59,755 nucleotides of DNA, from NCBI GenBank assembly GCA_027604005.1, contig JADGJT010000011.1:78781-138535 (forward strand). Direction: 5' to 3'. Every line of letters begins with the position of its first letter. The stretch's first letter is position 1. A model generated the notes under the pieces. It had not been told where the DNA came from. It made no database searches and worked only from the letters and a program-made list of their open reading frames with translations. Source of the stretch: Dinochytrium kinnereticum. Its lineage: Eukaryota > Chytridiomycota > Chytridiomycetes > Chytridiales > Chytridiaceae. The position numbers and the translations under genes are program-made. Shown piece by piece: positions 11,346 through 21,805 of this stretch.

Positions 11346-13874
11346 ATGGCATCCTCAAGACGACCGCTTCTGCCAGTGGCCACCGCATTCTGCGTCATGG
11401 CAACCACTTTCGCAGCCGTTGCCCATGCATCAACTACCTCAAACTCCGTCGACAACGAAGAACCGGCAAAGGGCATCGTCGAGAGTTTGCTCCTCTGGCT
11501 GCTTGAAAACATATACTCGGTTATCATTGTCCTCCCCATCGGCATCGCTATATGGTGGAAGAGTCTGGTTGAAAACTCCGCAACGTATTCCACTTCATCA
11601 TATATGGTCCTTTCTTCTTTCCTTCCTTCCGGAATCCCTTACTAAATCATCAATCGTCCTCCATCCCATTCTTTCATACACTAAAACCAAAAAAAAACAG
11701 TGGCATCATGAGCAGCAAGGATGCCTCCCCAGCTCCTTTCGTGACGGTCACTCGTGAAAATCTCTCCCGCAAGCCTCTCTCTGTCCCGGCAAGACTCGTC
11801 GAGAATTCTAAAGCCCTTGGGAATTTCTACGTCAACTTTGTCATGGGTGTTGCACTCGTTGTGTCCTCTGACCCCGATGCTGCCAATGTCATTCTTTCCG
11901 ATCGATTTAAGTGTGAAAGGTAAAAGTGAGAGCCATGAAAAGCGAACTCAACACTTTGAGAGAGCTTCCTTAGGGAGCCTTTTTTTTTCTCTTTTCTGAA
12001 TTCTTTCTATAATTCTTTCTCTGGCGAGCGGAACATTCATCCTCTGTACCTCCGCCTCTTGTTGCAAGTGATTCATACTCTTTTTTGGCCAGCGAAGCGA
12101 GCTTGATTCTACAGTTAATTTTTTTTTTTTTTCTCTAATTTTCCCCACTCTATGGATGGCAAATGTAGCCAGCACTTTGATATCTATTTTCCTACAATTA
12201 TTCCTCTTTGATCATTTATATCCTTTTTTTTCAATTTCTTTTGCTTATTTCTCTCGTTCTTTTCCTTTCATCATTCCTTATTTTTTTTCTTTTTTTTCCT
12301 TATCCTTCTTAGAAAAGTCTACAACGCCGCATCACCTGGCATCCTATCCCAAAACGGGCCTACGCATGCCAAAGCCCACAGGATCCTAGCAAGAGCTCTC
12401 TCTAACCCTCGAGCGATTAAATCTCTTATTTCTGCCTTTCAGAGGCGCTTGAAATCAGAGACCTTCCCCGAGTTAGAGGAAGCTGCTGCCTCTAAAGGTG
12501 AATCAATTGACCTAGTCCCGGTTTTTGAGGAGCTCGTTGCTGACGCTGTCACTCTTTGGATCACCGGTGTCGATGAGGCGGATAAGAAAGCTGTTGAAAC
12601 TTTGGTAGCCGCCAGAAGGACCCTAGCTAATTTGACCTATATTATTCCCTCTGGTGAGAACCCCTTTTTTAAAATATTTTCTTCTCTGCTTCTTCTCTCT
12701 TCATATTTCTGTTTCGTCTTCTTTTAATGGCTCTTCTCATTGCTGACCTTTGGTCCCGGTCCTGAATTGCTTTCATTCTATATATGAAAAACCAGGCATT
12801 ACTTGGTACTTTGACCGACTCCGTGATACCCTTCCTCTCGCAGAGTACATCGCAATTCTCCCTGGTACCGCTGCCTATCATAAGCGTAGGATTGCAAAGA
12901 AGAATGCTGCAGAGCAGATGCGAGCGGCATTTCTAGTTGCAAAGGAGAGGAGAGATGCCTTGGTAGCATCCGGTGGAACCACTTTAACCGCTTCTGCAAA
13001 ACACGAGGAGCCATTTATAAATCGGATCTTGGAGGCATCCGAAGTGGAGGACGAACCGTTTAGTTGGGATGAGACGATAGAAAATCTTGAAGCGTGAGTT
13101 TCTTAGTCTGTTTTGTTTTTTTTTTTTTTTTTTTTGTGTCAGTTTGCAGTTTTTCCTCGTCTCTTTCTTTTTGGCTTGTTCCTATTATGCCCCATAGTTT
13201 CCCGATAGTCTCTAACCTCAATCAAAAAAAACAAAAACAAAAGCATTCAATACACCGCAGAAACCCCGCTTTCCTCTATCCTCCCCAACCTTCTATACCT
13301 TCTCTCCCATAATCCCTCCATTCAAAGTCAAATACATCTCGAACTCCAACGCCTACCCCGAACCTCTGCTGACCCTATCCGAATCGACGACATAAGAACT
13401 CTCCCAACTCTGTCCCAAGCTCTCCAAGAATGCCTTCGCATCCTCCCCCCCCTCCCTATCTCCTACAACCGCGCCGCCACAAAAAACGTCTACAAATTAC
13501 CAGGAATGTGGGCCCTCCCCGAAGGCAACCACATTGTCGTGGACTTTTTGAGCCTTCATCGCCGTATCCCTTCTTTAGGGGAAGACCTAGATGTGTTTCG
13601 ACCTGATAGGTTTAAGGACATTAAAGGAGACGTGAAGGGGTTTTTACCGTTCGGAGATGGACCGTTTGGGTGCCCTGCTAAGAGGATTGCCAGCGATGTG
13701 ATTATGGTTGTCGTTGCGGAGGTTTTGAGGAGGTTCGAGATTTTGCCGGCAGGGCTGCCAGAGGGGGTTCGGACGGCGGAGGAATTGATTGCCTTTGGGT
13801 GTTCTCAGGGTGGGGCATTGAAGCATTTAGGTGGCGCTCCGGTTTGTGTGAGGAGGAGGAAGGTAGGAAAGTGA
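11346..13874 (+). CDS. Divergent cytochrome P450
   Basis: Five exons (11346-11584, 11701-11919, 12313-12653, 12796-13093, 13244-13874) join in frame to give 575 residues. The N-terminus has a hydrophobic segment (residues about 10-28) and a second span (LYSVIIVLPIGIAIWW region), suggesting ER anchoring. P450 hallmarks are the helix-I acid-Thr pair (YTAETPLSS; Glu372-Thr373), the helix-K ExxR motif (Glu428-CL-Arg431), FRPDRF before the heme loop, and the heme loop FGDGPFGCPAKRIA with ligand Cys509. The heme loop departs from the consensus: Phe replaces the usual basic residue and Ala replaces Gly two positions after Cys. The overall length is somewhat above the usual 480-530. The substrate is unknown. 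Intron 2 is long and pyrimidine-rich. It could be a sterol or fatty-acid oxidising enzyme, but nothing in the sequence decides this. Confidence 0.85.
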
Positions 13875-14645
13875 AACGAATCCATCTTTTTGGCCTTTGG
13901 GGATCATTGAATCTTTTCTCCGTTTGTGTTGCTATAATGCGGGAAGCTTGTTTGCCCTCTTTTATTCTTTCGACTATGTGACACGTAGTTGGGTGCGTCT
14001 GTCAGTTGATCAACCACCGCAGATACAACATCGTTTGTTTTTTTTCTTGCTCTTTTCATTTTTGCGGGGGTTTTCATGACAGAGATCCATATCCTCTGCA
14101 GTGATCTTGTTCAATAGAAAAATAAGGGTCGTATCAATCACTTCTTTTGGTGTGATCAACAAGGAAAAACCTCCTTCGACGTCAAACCTCCCTCCTTAAA
14201 AGAAAAAAAAAACTTCCCACAAAGAAAATCGAAGAAAGGTTCAATGGAGGACGTTGAAAGAAAAACAAGCCCATTGTGGAAAGAAAAGAAAAGAAAAAAG
14301 TTGAAAAAAAGGGCGACAGAAGGGGAAGGCGGAAGAATTAGAAAGAAAAGACTTGAAACGCAAGATTGGGATGGATGCATTCAGTGATGGGAAAAGTGTT
14401 AAGCATATCGATTGGTAAGCTATGTTGTTGCAAGGGGAATGGTTTGAAGAGACGTCAAAGGAATGAAATCGCTCGTAAAATGAAAGAGAAGTCAATCCCG
14501 TAACTACGCAAGACAACGTCATAACGACTATTAATAACGACAAAGCTTATATTCCACTGTCGTTATCAGTATTTTCTGACCACAGTTGAAATCGGCTCCA
14601 ACATATGTAATTGTTCGGTTATAGAAGGAGATTCGTATTGCCGAT
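13875..14645. other. Intergenic, convergent 3' ends
   Basis: This is T-rich then A-rich sequence between the converging P450 and proton-channel genes. Minus-strand open frames here are low-complexity and Phe/Ser-rich. Nothing else was recognised. Confidence 0.5.
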
Positions 14646-16618
14646 TTATTGCCTTCGGGCTTGCCGACGTGATGATAATGCCGCGGTGATGGTAGTGGTA
14701 GTGGTAGTGGTAGATGGGTTTGGAGTTTGGGTGATAGCGGTGGCCGTAGTTATGTGTGGTTTGGCGGTCTGGGTGATCGTGTTGGAAGAAATTGTGTCGC
14801 GTTCAGCTATGGCGATGGCGCGGTCAACCTACAAATGTCGGGGTCAAAGAAACAGAAGATAAATGAGTGAGAGTTAGGAATGAAGTAAAGAAATAAAGAC
14901 ACGAGTGGAAAGAACAAATAACTAGATATATTTATATATTTAAATAGCCATCAAGAATAATGGTAGTCGAAGCGAAAAATGGAAAAATGGGGGGAGAAAC
15001 ACATTACTCACCGCCTCTTTAACGCCTCCCTCCTCTTTAGCAAGTGCAACCTCCATCCCCTGAATAACCCTCTCCAGCTCCTCAATAATCCCTTCGAAGT
15101 CTGGGCACTCTCCTTGATCCTCCTCATCACCATTCTCCGTACCATCACTCTCAGAAACCTCATCACAGTTGCGTCGTCTTCTCAATCCATTTCTCGAATG
15201 AAGCTGTTGAGAAATCAGACTAATTCGAGAATGTTGGACATGGAGAAGATGTTGCATGGATTCACTTTCTTGTTGAATGCGGGTGTTTATATCTTTTAGG
15301 GTTCGAACAACGCGGTTGGCCTTTGGTTGTTGTTTTTTTTTTGAATATTGTGTTAGGGGGTGTGGGTGGAGTGAATGTTCATGTTGAATCGAAGGGAGAG
15401 ATTAGATTCCTGTTGTTTTGTTTTTGCTTTAAAAGGAAGCCGACCTTAAGCTGGACGGAATGCGCGATGGCATGCATTGCTCGAATGATCTTCCAAATTC
15501 GTAGGATGATAATAGCCGCTGCGTTGGTTTCGGTTCGTCCCGAAAGGTGAAGGTAAAGCTCTAAAACTATTTATACGCGCCACCCACCCACACCACCCCA
15601 GAAAAAAAAAGAAAAAAACAACAGAGAATGCCATCAGCACCTAACTTAAATTAAATGATGATGATGATAATCAAGTAAAAGAAAACATCGAAAAGAAGGA
15701 AAGAAGGGGGAAAAAAACACGACACCCACAAAGTGAAGCTGTAACAACAAACGAGTCAACGGCATGAATGATCTTTGAAAAAAACCTCCATCCGAAAGCG
15801 TAAGTCGAAGCGCAAATCTCCAAAAAGAATGCCGTCAGAATCGTAACACTGGTCCAGAACAGAACCTCAAGGAAAGATTCAAGCTGATGATTCAATGTAA
15901 GATTAGGGGTGCAAGTCCGGACGTGAGACGAGGATTCGGATGTTGCGGTGGGGGAGGCTTCGGAGGAGGATGCTGCCTTGGAGGGCGGGGTTGCAGGCGA
16001 GGAGTGGGAGCTTGGTGTGCCTGAGAGTTGTAAGTGTTAGTGCATCAACACCAAAACAAAGGCCAAAAACAACGCGTTTAGCCTGGGGAAAACGCGACGA
16101 GGAAGGAGAAGAACGCACAGGTCGTCGCCAGCGTCAGCACCAAGTCCAAAAAGATAATGCAGATGCTGGAAAAGGTTTTATTAGCCCTCAAAAAAAGAAA
16201 GAAAAAAAAAAAAAGTTCCACAAAAACAGAGTCTGGTAAATACCGACTCGAAGACAACCAGCCCAATCACGACCTTATGGAACACCTCGGACTCCAAGAC
16301 GGATCTCATCGATTCCCGCAACGTCCTCGCGCCCTCCGTCACCGCACCCCCTCCCTCCACATCCCTCAGCGCCTTCCAGGCATCACCCTCCGTCGCATCC
16401 GCGCTCTTCATGAATCCATCGGAGGTAGGGGACGATGATTGAGCCCTCTGTGACCCATCATCTCGTCTCCTCCATCCACGCGGGAAAAACTGTGAGGCGG
16501 TGGTGGATGTTGCGAGAGGAGGTGTGCCGGACAGGGTGGATGCGGCGGATGAGGGTGGGGGGGAAGGCGCTGGAGGGATGCGTTGGCTGGTGATGGATGG
16601 CTGGATGGTGGGTGACAT
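14646..16618 (-). CDS. HVCN1: Voltage-gated proton channel (Hv1 type)
   Basis: Hv1 channels consist of a lone voltage-sensor domain that passes H+ out of depolarised, acid-loaded cells. Six exons (16618-16248, 16165-16119, 16020-15730, 15566-15445, 15320-15012, 14828-14646) join in frame to give 440 residues. S1 reads VVIGLVVFD-ICIIFLDL; Asp124 aligns with the human selectivity-filter Asp112, and its codon is split by intron 1. S2 and S3 are ILTAFFLEICASTYAFGW and AVDSFVVTASLFLEL, with Asp228 and Glu239 at the positions of human Asp174 and Asp185. S4 is ILRIWKIIRAMHAI, with Arg259, Lys262 and Arg265 spaced three apart as in human Arg205/208/211. The S3-S4 segment has the same length as in human Hv1. 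A coiled coil (about residues 280-320 and 340-370) follows, as expected for dimerisation. The S1-S2 loop is long and Ser/Thr-rich, and the C-terminus is Thr-rich. The first ATG in the frame is at 16618. Confidence 0.88.
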
Positions 16619-16801
16619 GGCTGGTGGCCACCGTTGGTTGATGCTATGCGATGTGGGTGGGATGGACGGATGGGTGGTAATCAAGAACAATTGTGTCGAG
16701 ACGGTTGAGGGGATGATTGGCCTCCTTCGCTTTGATGCTCTCCTTTGAGTTTGCGGGTCAAATGCTCTTTGCGCGTTTGCACCCTGGCCGCTCGTTTTTT
16801 T

Positions 16802-16882
16802 NNNNNNNNNNNNNNNNNNNNNNNNNNNNNNNNNNNNNNNNNNNNNNNNNNNNNNNNNNNNNNNNNNNNNNNNNNNNNNNNN
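16802..16882. other. Assembly gap (81 N)
   Basis: This run of 81 N follows a short T homopolymer. The true length is unknown. Confidence 0.99.
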
Positions 16883-17292
16883 CTTGGCGCTGTCAAACCG
16901 CGGCCATAGCGCTGTCTGTCAGTGGTAGAAACTGGAAAAGCCTGAGGCTTCTCTGCCACCTTCATGTGGTAAGTATTTAAGGGCACTTTCTTATAAACAA
17001 AAAATTAAGCGCTAAAGATGAGGAAAGATTGCCGAGAGCATGATGAAAGCCAAGGTCTGCGAGTGGGTGAACAGTGTGCAAGTGCTTTAATTATAAACAG
17101 TGGAAACGTGCATGCTAAATAAACCCGATGTGTGCGCGATTTGGGGAATGCTGGGGCTATGGACAGAGTTGCGAAGAACGGTTCTGAATGCGAGTGAAAA
17201 AAAGTACACTCTGCATACAGAGCATGCGATGATAAACTATGGAAAAAGTAAAGGAAGTGCAATCCTTCAGGCAAAAATGAATAGAAGATGTA

Positions 17293-17400
17293 CGAAGGGG
17301 GAATGGGGAAAGGAGGAGAGGGAAGGGGGAAGGGGGGAGGGGGAGGAGGGAAATGGGGAGAGGGAAGGGGGAAGGGGGGAAGGAAGGAAGGGGGTAGAGT
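17293..17400. repeat. Purine-rich low-complexity tract
   Basis: This roughly 110-bp tract of G and A is built from AGGGGGA/GAGGGAA-like units on the plus strand. The reverse strand reads as Pro/Ser/Phe-rich open frames, which are an artefact of the composition. It might form triplex or G-quadruplex structure. Confidence 0.8.
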
Positions 17401-18792
17401 GAAGGGGAGCTCAAAGTTATGAGAAATACATCTCTTCGTGAATGCGAAGAGGGAGAAAAATGCAGTATATCTGTGCGTGAGTACGAAGAGGGAGAGGAAA
17501 AGGGAGAGGGAGAAAAGAAAATTGAGGAAAACCAGAGGCGATCCCAAAAAGGAGCAAGTGTTCTGCAAAGTAACGGTCCAAAAAGCTAAACATAAAATGG
17601 AAGGTTAAGATCAGGAATTAAAAGGCCATCTCTGCGCAATAAACGCAGAGGTTCAAAAGTAAAGAATAAAAAATCAAAACAAAAAAGCTGGGCCTGGAAA
17701 GAGCGTGGCTCCAGTTTCGTACGCCCGGTGAAAGAGCGCATCCGTGCGGTGTTAACCAGTGAAAATGACATGCAGTCTTCAGCCAACCGGGTTTGAATCG
17801 TTTGACGATGCCGACACGTCGCCTAAAACAGGTTCAGAACCGTCCGTAAATATCGATGCGCAGTTTTTCTCAAACGCGATGCCATATTCTGTCAGGTTCT
17901 CTCGCCTCGACTTCCTTCCTATCCAAATATCTGACCCAAATCGTAACAACCTCGCGGCAGGGTTGAGTCTTTTCGACCCCTCCGTATCGCAAGTTGATTT
18001 GATTGACCAGAAGCTCATAATCACGTCTTCAAGATCCAGATCGGCAAAATCTTACTCCCACCCCCAATCTTGGTTTTCGTAAAGTTTCAATTACTTTGTG
18101 AGCCCTCATGGCCGCTTTTCTTCGAACCTTAGTTTGCATCAAGAAAGTGATTAAACGAAACCCTTCGAGCCTCACAGCGTCCACCGAGAATTCCCGCAAA
18201 TTCCCTCCGTCAACGAAAGATCTTGAACTTAGTGATCGACATTCCCCTCACAAAAAAAACACGAAAAGACAGAAACGAAGTTTCAGCCCAAAAGTGTTGA
18301 TTAAGGTCAAGTTTTGTCTCTGCCTGTAAACTGTCGAATGTTTGACAGCGTAGAAGAATGAAACAGGGTAAAAAGACTCGTAGACATCGTCGACTTCCTG
18401 ATTTGTTGGCCTCTAGGTTTCCTGCCATAAGACTGCGTTCATATTCGAATGATTCTTCCGAGCACTTAAATCTCTATCTATCTGCAACCTTCAAAGGCCT
18501 CAACTCTCACTATCCCCACACACTAGATAAGCGTCCCTACTTGCCGCAAAAGAGCACACCCATAAACCAAATCTCAACTTTCGTAAAATTTCTTCAAGGA
18601 ATCGTATAGCGCGCGAAGAGCAAGCCTGAACTCTGACATTCTTCTTTTCCGTAGTTTGCTCAGATCCCCGTAACTATTCCTCAATCCTCTCGAGCGAAGT
18701 ACCCCAAAACACTCTAAACCACCTAACTACCCCCCTTCTGTCCCTCTAACCGCGTGCCGATCTTCTTCTCCCACCTGCCGCCCCCAGCGAAT

Positions 18793-21298
18793 CTACTTCC
18801 TCAGGCCCCACATACTAAAATGGGTCCCACCCGTCGCAAAAACACACTCCCAGCTCCCAGTCTCAACCTTCGTGAACTGACGAAGCATCTCGTGATCGGT
18901 TTTGTCCTCCTTTCTACGGAGCTGCTCCCATGTGTTGGCGCCGGAGACCAGGATTTGGCCGGTGAGGGTGACGGCGTCTTTAAATGATAGTAATGATGAA
19001 ATCAAGAAATTGGATGCGTAAGTTGAGGAGGGATGGGAAGGGATCGCCTCTATAAGGGTGAAGAGAATCTGATGGAAAAGACGTTTGCGCTTACATGAGT
19101 GGAATCCGTTCGTTCCAGCTGCGATCATTTGGCAGGGAGGAAGGTCGAGGCGAACGGGGATAGAGACTTGGGGCTCGTTGCCGTAACCCAGCTCGCCGTT
19201 ACGGTTGGTACCTATTATTGTAATGAACCCTCGGTTAACCGCTAAACCCAAAGTCGAAGAGAAATGTTAACTCACCACACCCGAAAACCTCCCCGTTCTT
19301 CATCAAGAACAAAGTATGCTGGATCCCAGCAGCAACCATCTCAACACCACCACGAAGACCACCCAACTCAACCTCCTCAAACTCCATCACCTTTTTCACA
19401 TGTCCAAATCCCAACTGTCCAAACCCGTTATCTCCACATGCCAGCATCGCGTTCCTGCCGTCCTCCCAAACACCAGTAACAAAGCTACTAAGACCCCCTG
19501 CATAGATTCGGTTGGCTTTGAACCCTTGAGGCAAAGAAAGGCGACGGCCAGGTGGGTAGGATTTGTCGTTGTGTTCGTTTGGGGAACACGTGTTGCCGAG
19601 GGAACCGAATTCGGTGACGCCCCAGCCGTAGATGTGGCCGGATGAGAGGAGGAGGATGATGAAATTGTTGCCAGCGGCGATGTCGATTGCGCTGGTTGGG
19701 AAGTGGTGGGTGATGTCGAGGGGGGCTAAAGCGGTATCTTGGTTAGGTAGGAGGAAATAGTCATCTTTCATGTCCTGTGTAGTTAAAAAAGAATGAGCGG
19801 TTAATTTATAAAGAATAGATGGGGGTGATGGCCGTAGGAAGGTTAAAGAAAAGAGGGAAGAGTTGAGGCCTACCCTGAAAGAACCCCAAATCCAAACTGT
19901 TTGATGCGGAGTCGGCGAAAAAGGGAAAAAAAAGATAGTTAGCGAAGAAAATACATGAGAGTCCAAAAAGACGTACTGTTTCCTTCTGAATCGATCGCAG
20001 CACCAGCGCACTCGCTAGCGACAACGCGTTTGATTTTCCTGGACTCGAGAATGTAACCGGGGCCAATGATTTGCTCGCGGCTGCTTCGACCAGTGTAAAG
20101 ACCAGCGCCCCACGTCACGAGCTGGGAAAAGCCGAAATGTATAAAAACGAGTTAAATAGATTCTGAGACATCAAACTGTGAAGATTTCGGGACTGGGATG
20201 AAGAGAGAGGCTTACCTTAAACTCCTCCGTGATACCATAGCTAACCATCGACCCACACGCAACATCAATGAACTTTGGCGCATCCTTCAAGACTCGTTCG
20301 TCGTCATCATCATCGTCATCTACCTTTTCCCATTCCCATCTCATTTTTTTGAGGGCTGCGCAGGAAGGGCCATTGGTTGTTATTCCAAGTTCTCCGTCTT
20401 CGTTTAAACCCTGCAATGGCACAGAGAGGAGGTTAGAATCTAGCTATCTGAAAGGCAAAAAAAGAGGAAGGGTATGGTCGAAAGGGACTGTACTTACACT
20501 GCAAAACAATGTGAATGAAAAGTTCTTGACTCCGAGCGGCTCAAACTTTACAATGGCCGCGCAGGTCGTTTCCTCACGCTTGGTGATAACCTCCATCCCC
20601 TCCGTTTCCTCCTTATCCTCAAGTTCAACCATCATCTTCAGCTCTTCCTTGACCTCCTCAGAGTAAAGCATCTCCTTCTGATTATCCTGACCGGCATTAT
20701 CAACCACCCCGCTCAACTCATCCTCAAGCCTTTTCATATCCTCATCCATCCTCCTCCCCATATCTTCAAAAGCACCCCTCCACTTGTCCCTCATCTTTCG
20801 CATCATCTCAGCCTTAATTCTAAGCTTTGCATTTTCGGCTGCGAGCATCTCGTTTTCCTTTGCAAGATCGTGGGCTGAGGGCTCGGGGTCCAAGTTGCAA
20901 GTCCCCGTCAATAGCTTTTCGGGAACCACAGGAGCATCAACCTTGGCAGTTACAATGTTGCGTCTTCTGGACTTGGCAATGGCCGGCTCCGCAGCTGGGG
21001 CTAGACTGGGAGGGGTAGGACGGTAAGCCTTTCGAGCCAAGTTGTTTTGTCGTTTGTTAACTGATGGGTTTGAAGTAGGGAGTGGTGGAAGTCGTGGCAC
21101 CGTCGCAGTCTTCATCGCCCTTTCAGTGGATCGAGGGGCCTTGAAAGCAGACCGGAGGTAGATTTTGGCGGGCTCTGGAGCGATGATTCTTGACCCAGAG
21201 GGGATGAGATCCACGTCGATGGTAGTCCCGAATGAGATGACCTTGCGGGCGGTTTGCCTTGACGGCCTCGGGTGAATTGGACCAGCAAGGCCGCTCAT
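18793..21298 (-). CDS. RCC1-repeat protein with coiled-coil N-terminus
   Basis: This multi-exon minus-strand gene begins at the ATG at 21298 and ends with a stop at 18793. Exon 1 encodes a basic, proline-rich N-terminus followed by a coiled coil (region of KENEMLAAENAKLRIKAEMM and DEDMKRLEDELSG). Later exons carry RCC1-type beta-propeller blades: GLNEDGELGI, LVTWGAGLYTGR, VWIWGSF, SGHIYGWGVTEFGSLGN, ACGDNGFGQLGFGH, NGEVFGCG, GTNRNGELGYGN, and the closing blade ILVSGANTWEQL. RCC1 propellers act as exchange factors or as protein and chromatin binding platforms. The long acidic insert and coiled coil make the canonical Ran exchange factor unlikely, so I do not assign a substrate. Exon ends were placed only approximately. 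Confidence 0.75.
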
Positions 21299-21805
21299 AA
21301 TGGTTGATGAGGATCTTAAGTGTGAGACTTAAGCAGAGTTCGGTGATTCCTGAGAGGTTTGCGGCCAGCAGCAGCAGCGACTCAGGCGAGGCCGTTGTTG
21401 CAGTCGACGAGGTTGGGAGAAAACAACAAACCAAAGTGACAATTTGAATTGAGCTGACAATTCACATGCTCACTGCTGGCCAGACGAGGTTGGAGGGATC
21501 AGATGTTGGGGATTTTCATGTTTTTTTTTTTTGTTTGTTTGTTTGTTTGTTTATTTTTGGTTATGTTTTTGCTGATCCCCGCGCTGCATTCGAGTCGGTA
21601 AGCAGCGGCTTCACAGGCGAGGCACGGAGCTCATGAAGTATGTTCATGGGATGGCGGTCAATGACCAACCCCAGACTCAAAGCAGTCAGAAGAAGGAAGA
21701 AAGAAAACATCAAAGCAAAACGGTCTATATGCAATCCAGCACAAATAATAAAATTACGAGTCCTCAAAGAACAAAAACAGAAAAAAGAAGCCCTCAACCC
21801 ACTTC
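21299..21805. other. Intergenic with GTTT microsatellite
   Basis: This interval lies between the start of the RCC1-repeat gene and the 3' end of the Pol I subunit gene. It holds a T homopolymer followed by a GTTT repeat (about 21519-21555). No gene was recognised. Confidence 0.6.

Larger units (their letters stand above)
16619..18792. other. Gene-poor interval
   Basis: These 2.2 kb lie between two minus-strand genes. Open frames on both strands are short (107 residues at most, 17759-18082), lack recognisable domains and do not form a splice-consistent chain. The interval contains an assembly gap and a purine-rich tract, listed separately, so part of a gene could be missing. I recognise no tRNA, rRNA or transposon. 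Confidence 0.45.

Noticed and set aside
17786..17802. tRNA-like GGGTTTGAATC
   Set aside because: No cloverleaf could be formed around it; probably chance or a decayed SINE.
17759..18082. 107-residue plus-strand frame in the gene-poor interval
   Set aside because: No family resemblance, a comparable antisense frame, and no supporting exon chain.
18793..21298. Canonical Ran exchange factor RCC1
   Set aside because: The blades are irregular and the protein has a large coiled-coil and acidic N-terminus not found in the Ran exchange factor.
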